Shown here piece by piece: positions 63,720-64,000 of a stretch of DNA of 64,000 bases; position 1 is the first letter of the stretch; each line of letters starts with the position of its first letter. The notes below the pieces were generated by a model. The model worked only from the letters and a program-made list of their open reading frames with translations. It ran no database searches and was not told where the DNA came from. Made by a program: the position numbers and the translations under genes. Source of the stretch: Campylobacter concisus ATCC 51562 (GTDB lineage: Bacteria > Campylobacterota > Campylobacteria > Campylobacterales > Campylobacteraceae); NCBI RefSeq assembly GCF_000466745.1, contig NZ_ANNI01000009.1, positions 62,001 to 126,000 on the forward strand. Reading direction: 5' to 3'.

Positions 63720-64000
63720 TTAGTCAAATTTTATAGGCTTATAGCAAATTTTTACAATCTCAACGTCGCTTCTACCTTTTGGTAAATTTAGCACCACTTC
63801 ATCGCCCTCGGCCTTGCCCAAAAGCTGCTTTGCAAGAGGTGAGTTTATCGAGATATAGCCTTTGTCGATGTCGCTTTCACTAATGCCAACTATCGTATAT
63901 GTATGCTCTATTTCGGTTTCCTCGTCCATTATCGTAATACTTGAGCCAAACCTAACTCTATCGTGCTCGTAGCTACTTGGATCGATCACTTCAGCATTTG
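63720..64000 (-). CDS. greA: Transcript cleavage factor GreA, C-terminal part
   Basis: The gene continues past the right edge; about 93 C-terminal codons are visible. The text reads [21 protein letters not shown], then [53 protein letters not shown], the FKBP-like C-terminal domain of GreA with [16 protein letters not shown]. GreA rescues backtracked RNA polymerase by stimulating transcript cleavage. The frame is open at the edge, so the ATC-GTG at 63989 is internal and not a start. A 63-nt gap separates it from the phosphoesterase gene. Confidence 0.93.
   Translation of the reverse strand, partial: NAEVIDPSSYEHDRVRFGSSITIMDEETEIEHTYTIVGISESDIDKGYISINSPLAKQLLGKAEGDEVVLNLPKGRSDVEIVKICYKPIKFD

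Overview
The window looks like one piece of an epsilonproteobacterial (Campylobacterota) chromosome, most likely a Campylobacter of the C. concisus/C. curvus type. I infer this from three things: gene content (FlpA-type fibronectin-like lipoprotein, FlgS, PerR, a CheA with a C-terminal receiver, CheV); gene order that, from memory, matches blocks of C. jejuni (M23-ftsX-ftsE-trmB-flpA-rluD-rodA; rplY-pth-lptG-lysA-pheA-hisC-fliF-fliG-fliH-dxs-perR; tal-serB-cheW-cheA-cheV-lpxH-like-greA); and AT-rich sequence packed with the palindrome AAATTT. Most genes are on the minus strand in tightly overlapping operons. I saw no rRNA, tRNA, CRISPR array, insertion sequence, prophage or origin.

Layout. 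1-4.8 kb (minus): exported M23-type peptidase (partial), ftsX, ftsE, trmB, a frameshifted flpA and an RluD-type pseudouridine synthase, with rodA diverging. 6.0-10.0 kb (minus): thiD and thiE sandwiched between two paralogous class V PLP enzymes. 10.1-12.6 kb (plus): a DUF234-like protein, flgS and an isochorismatase-fold hydrolase. 12.6-16.9 kb (minus): a DUF6882-like protein and dnaE. 17.2-24.8 kb (minus): universal stress protein, pnp, a phosphoribosyltransferase-like protein, lptD, an RDD membrane protein and purD, headed by a probable 6S RNA. 25.1-31.4 kb (minus): hemD, a Bcr/CflA transporter, a bicupin, a lone HNH endonuclease, guaA and nhaD.

31.5-37.6 kb: a 55-residue LptM-like lipoprotein on the minus strand whose 5' end overlaps the divergent plus-strand run of a small hypothetical gene, uvrC, a PAS/degenerate-HPt protein and a large hybrid-kinase-like protein that lacks the expected catalytic residues. 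37.6-39.8 kb: trpE (minus) and a TSUP transporter (plus). 39.8-57.3 kb (minus): methyltransferase, serC, xseA, ubiE, CYTH-CHAD protein, perR, dxs, fliH, fliG, fliF, hisC, pheA, lysA, lptG, pth, rplY. 57.4-64.0 kb (minus): tal, serB, cheW, cheA, cheV, LpxH-like phosphoesterase, greA (partial).

Functionally this is core chromosome: cell division and shape (FtsEX, RodA), outer-membrane/LPS assembly (LptD, LptG, LpxH-like, possibly the LptM-like lipoprotein), flagellar basal body and its regulation (FliF/G/H, FlgS), chemotaxis, replication/repair (DnaE, UvrC, XseA), and amino acid, purine, thiamine and isoprenoid biosynthesis. I found no convincing new multi-gene defence or mobile system. The best leads are the degenerate signalling pair at 34-37.6 kb, the small lipoprotein at 31.6 kb, the PLP-thiDE-PLP cassette, the flpA frameshift and the purD-linked 6S RNA. 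All functional calls are from reading sequence motifs without database searches.
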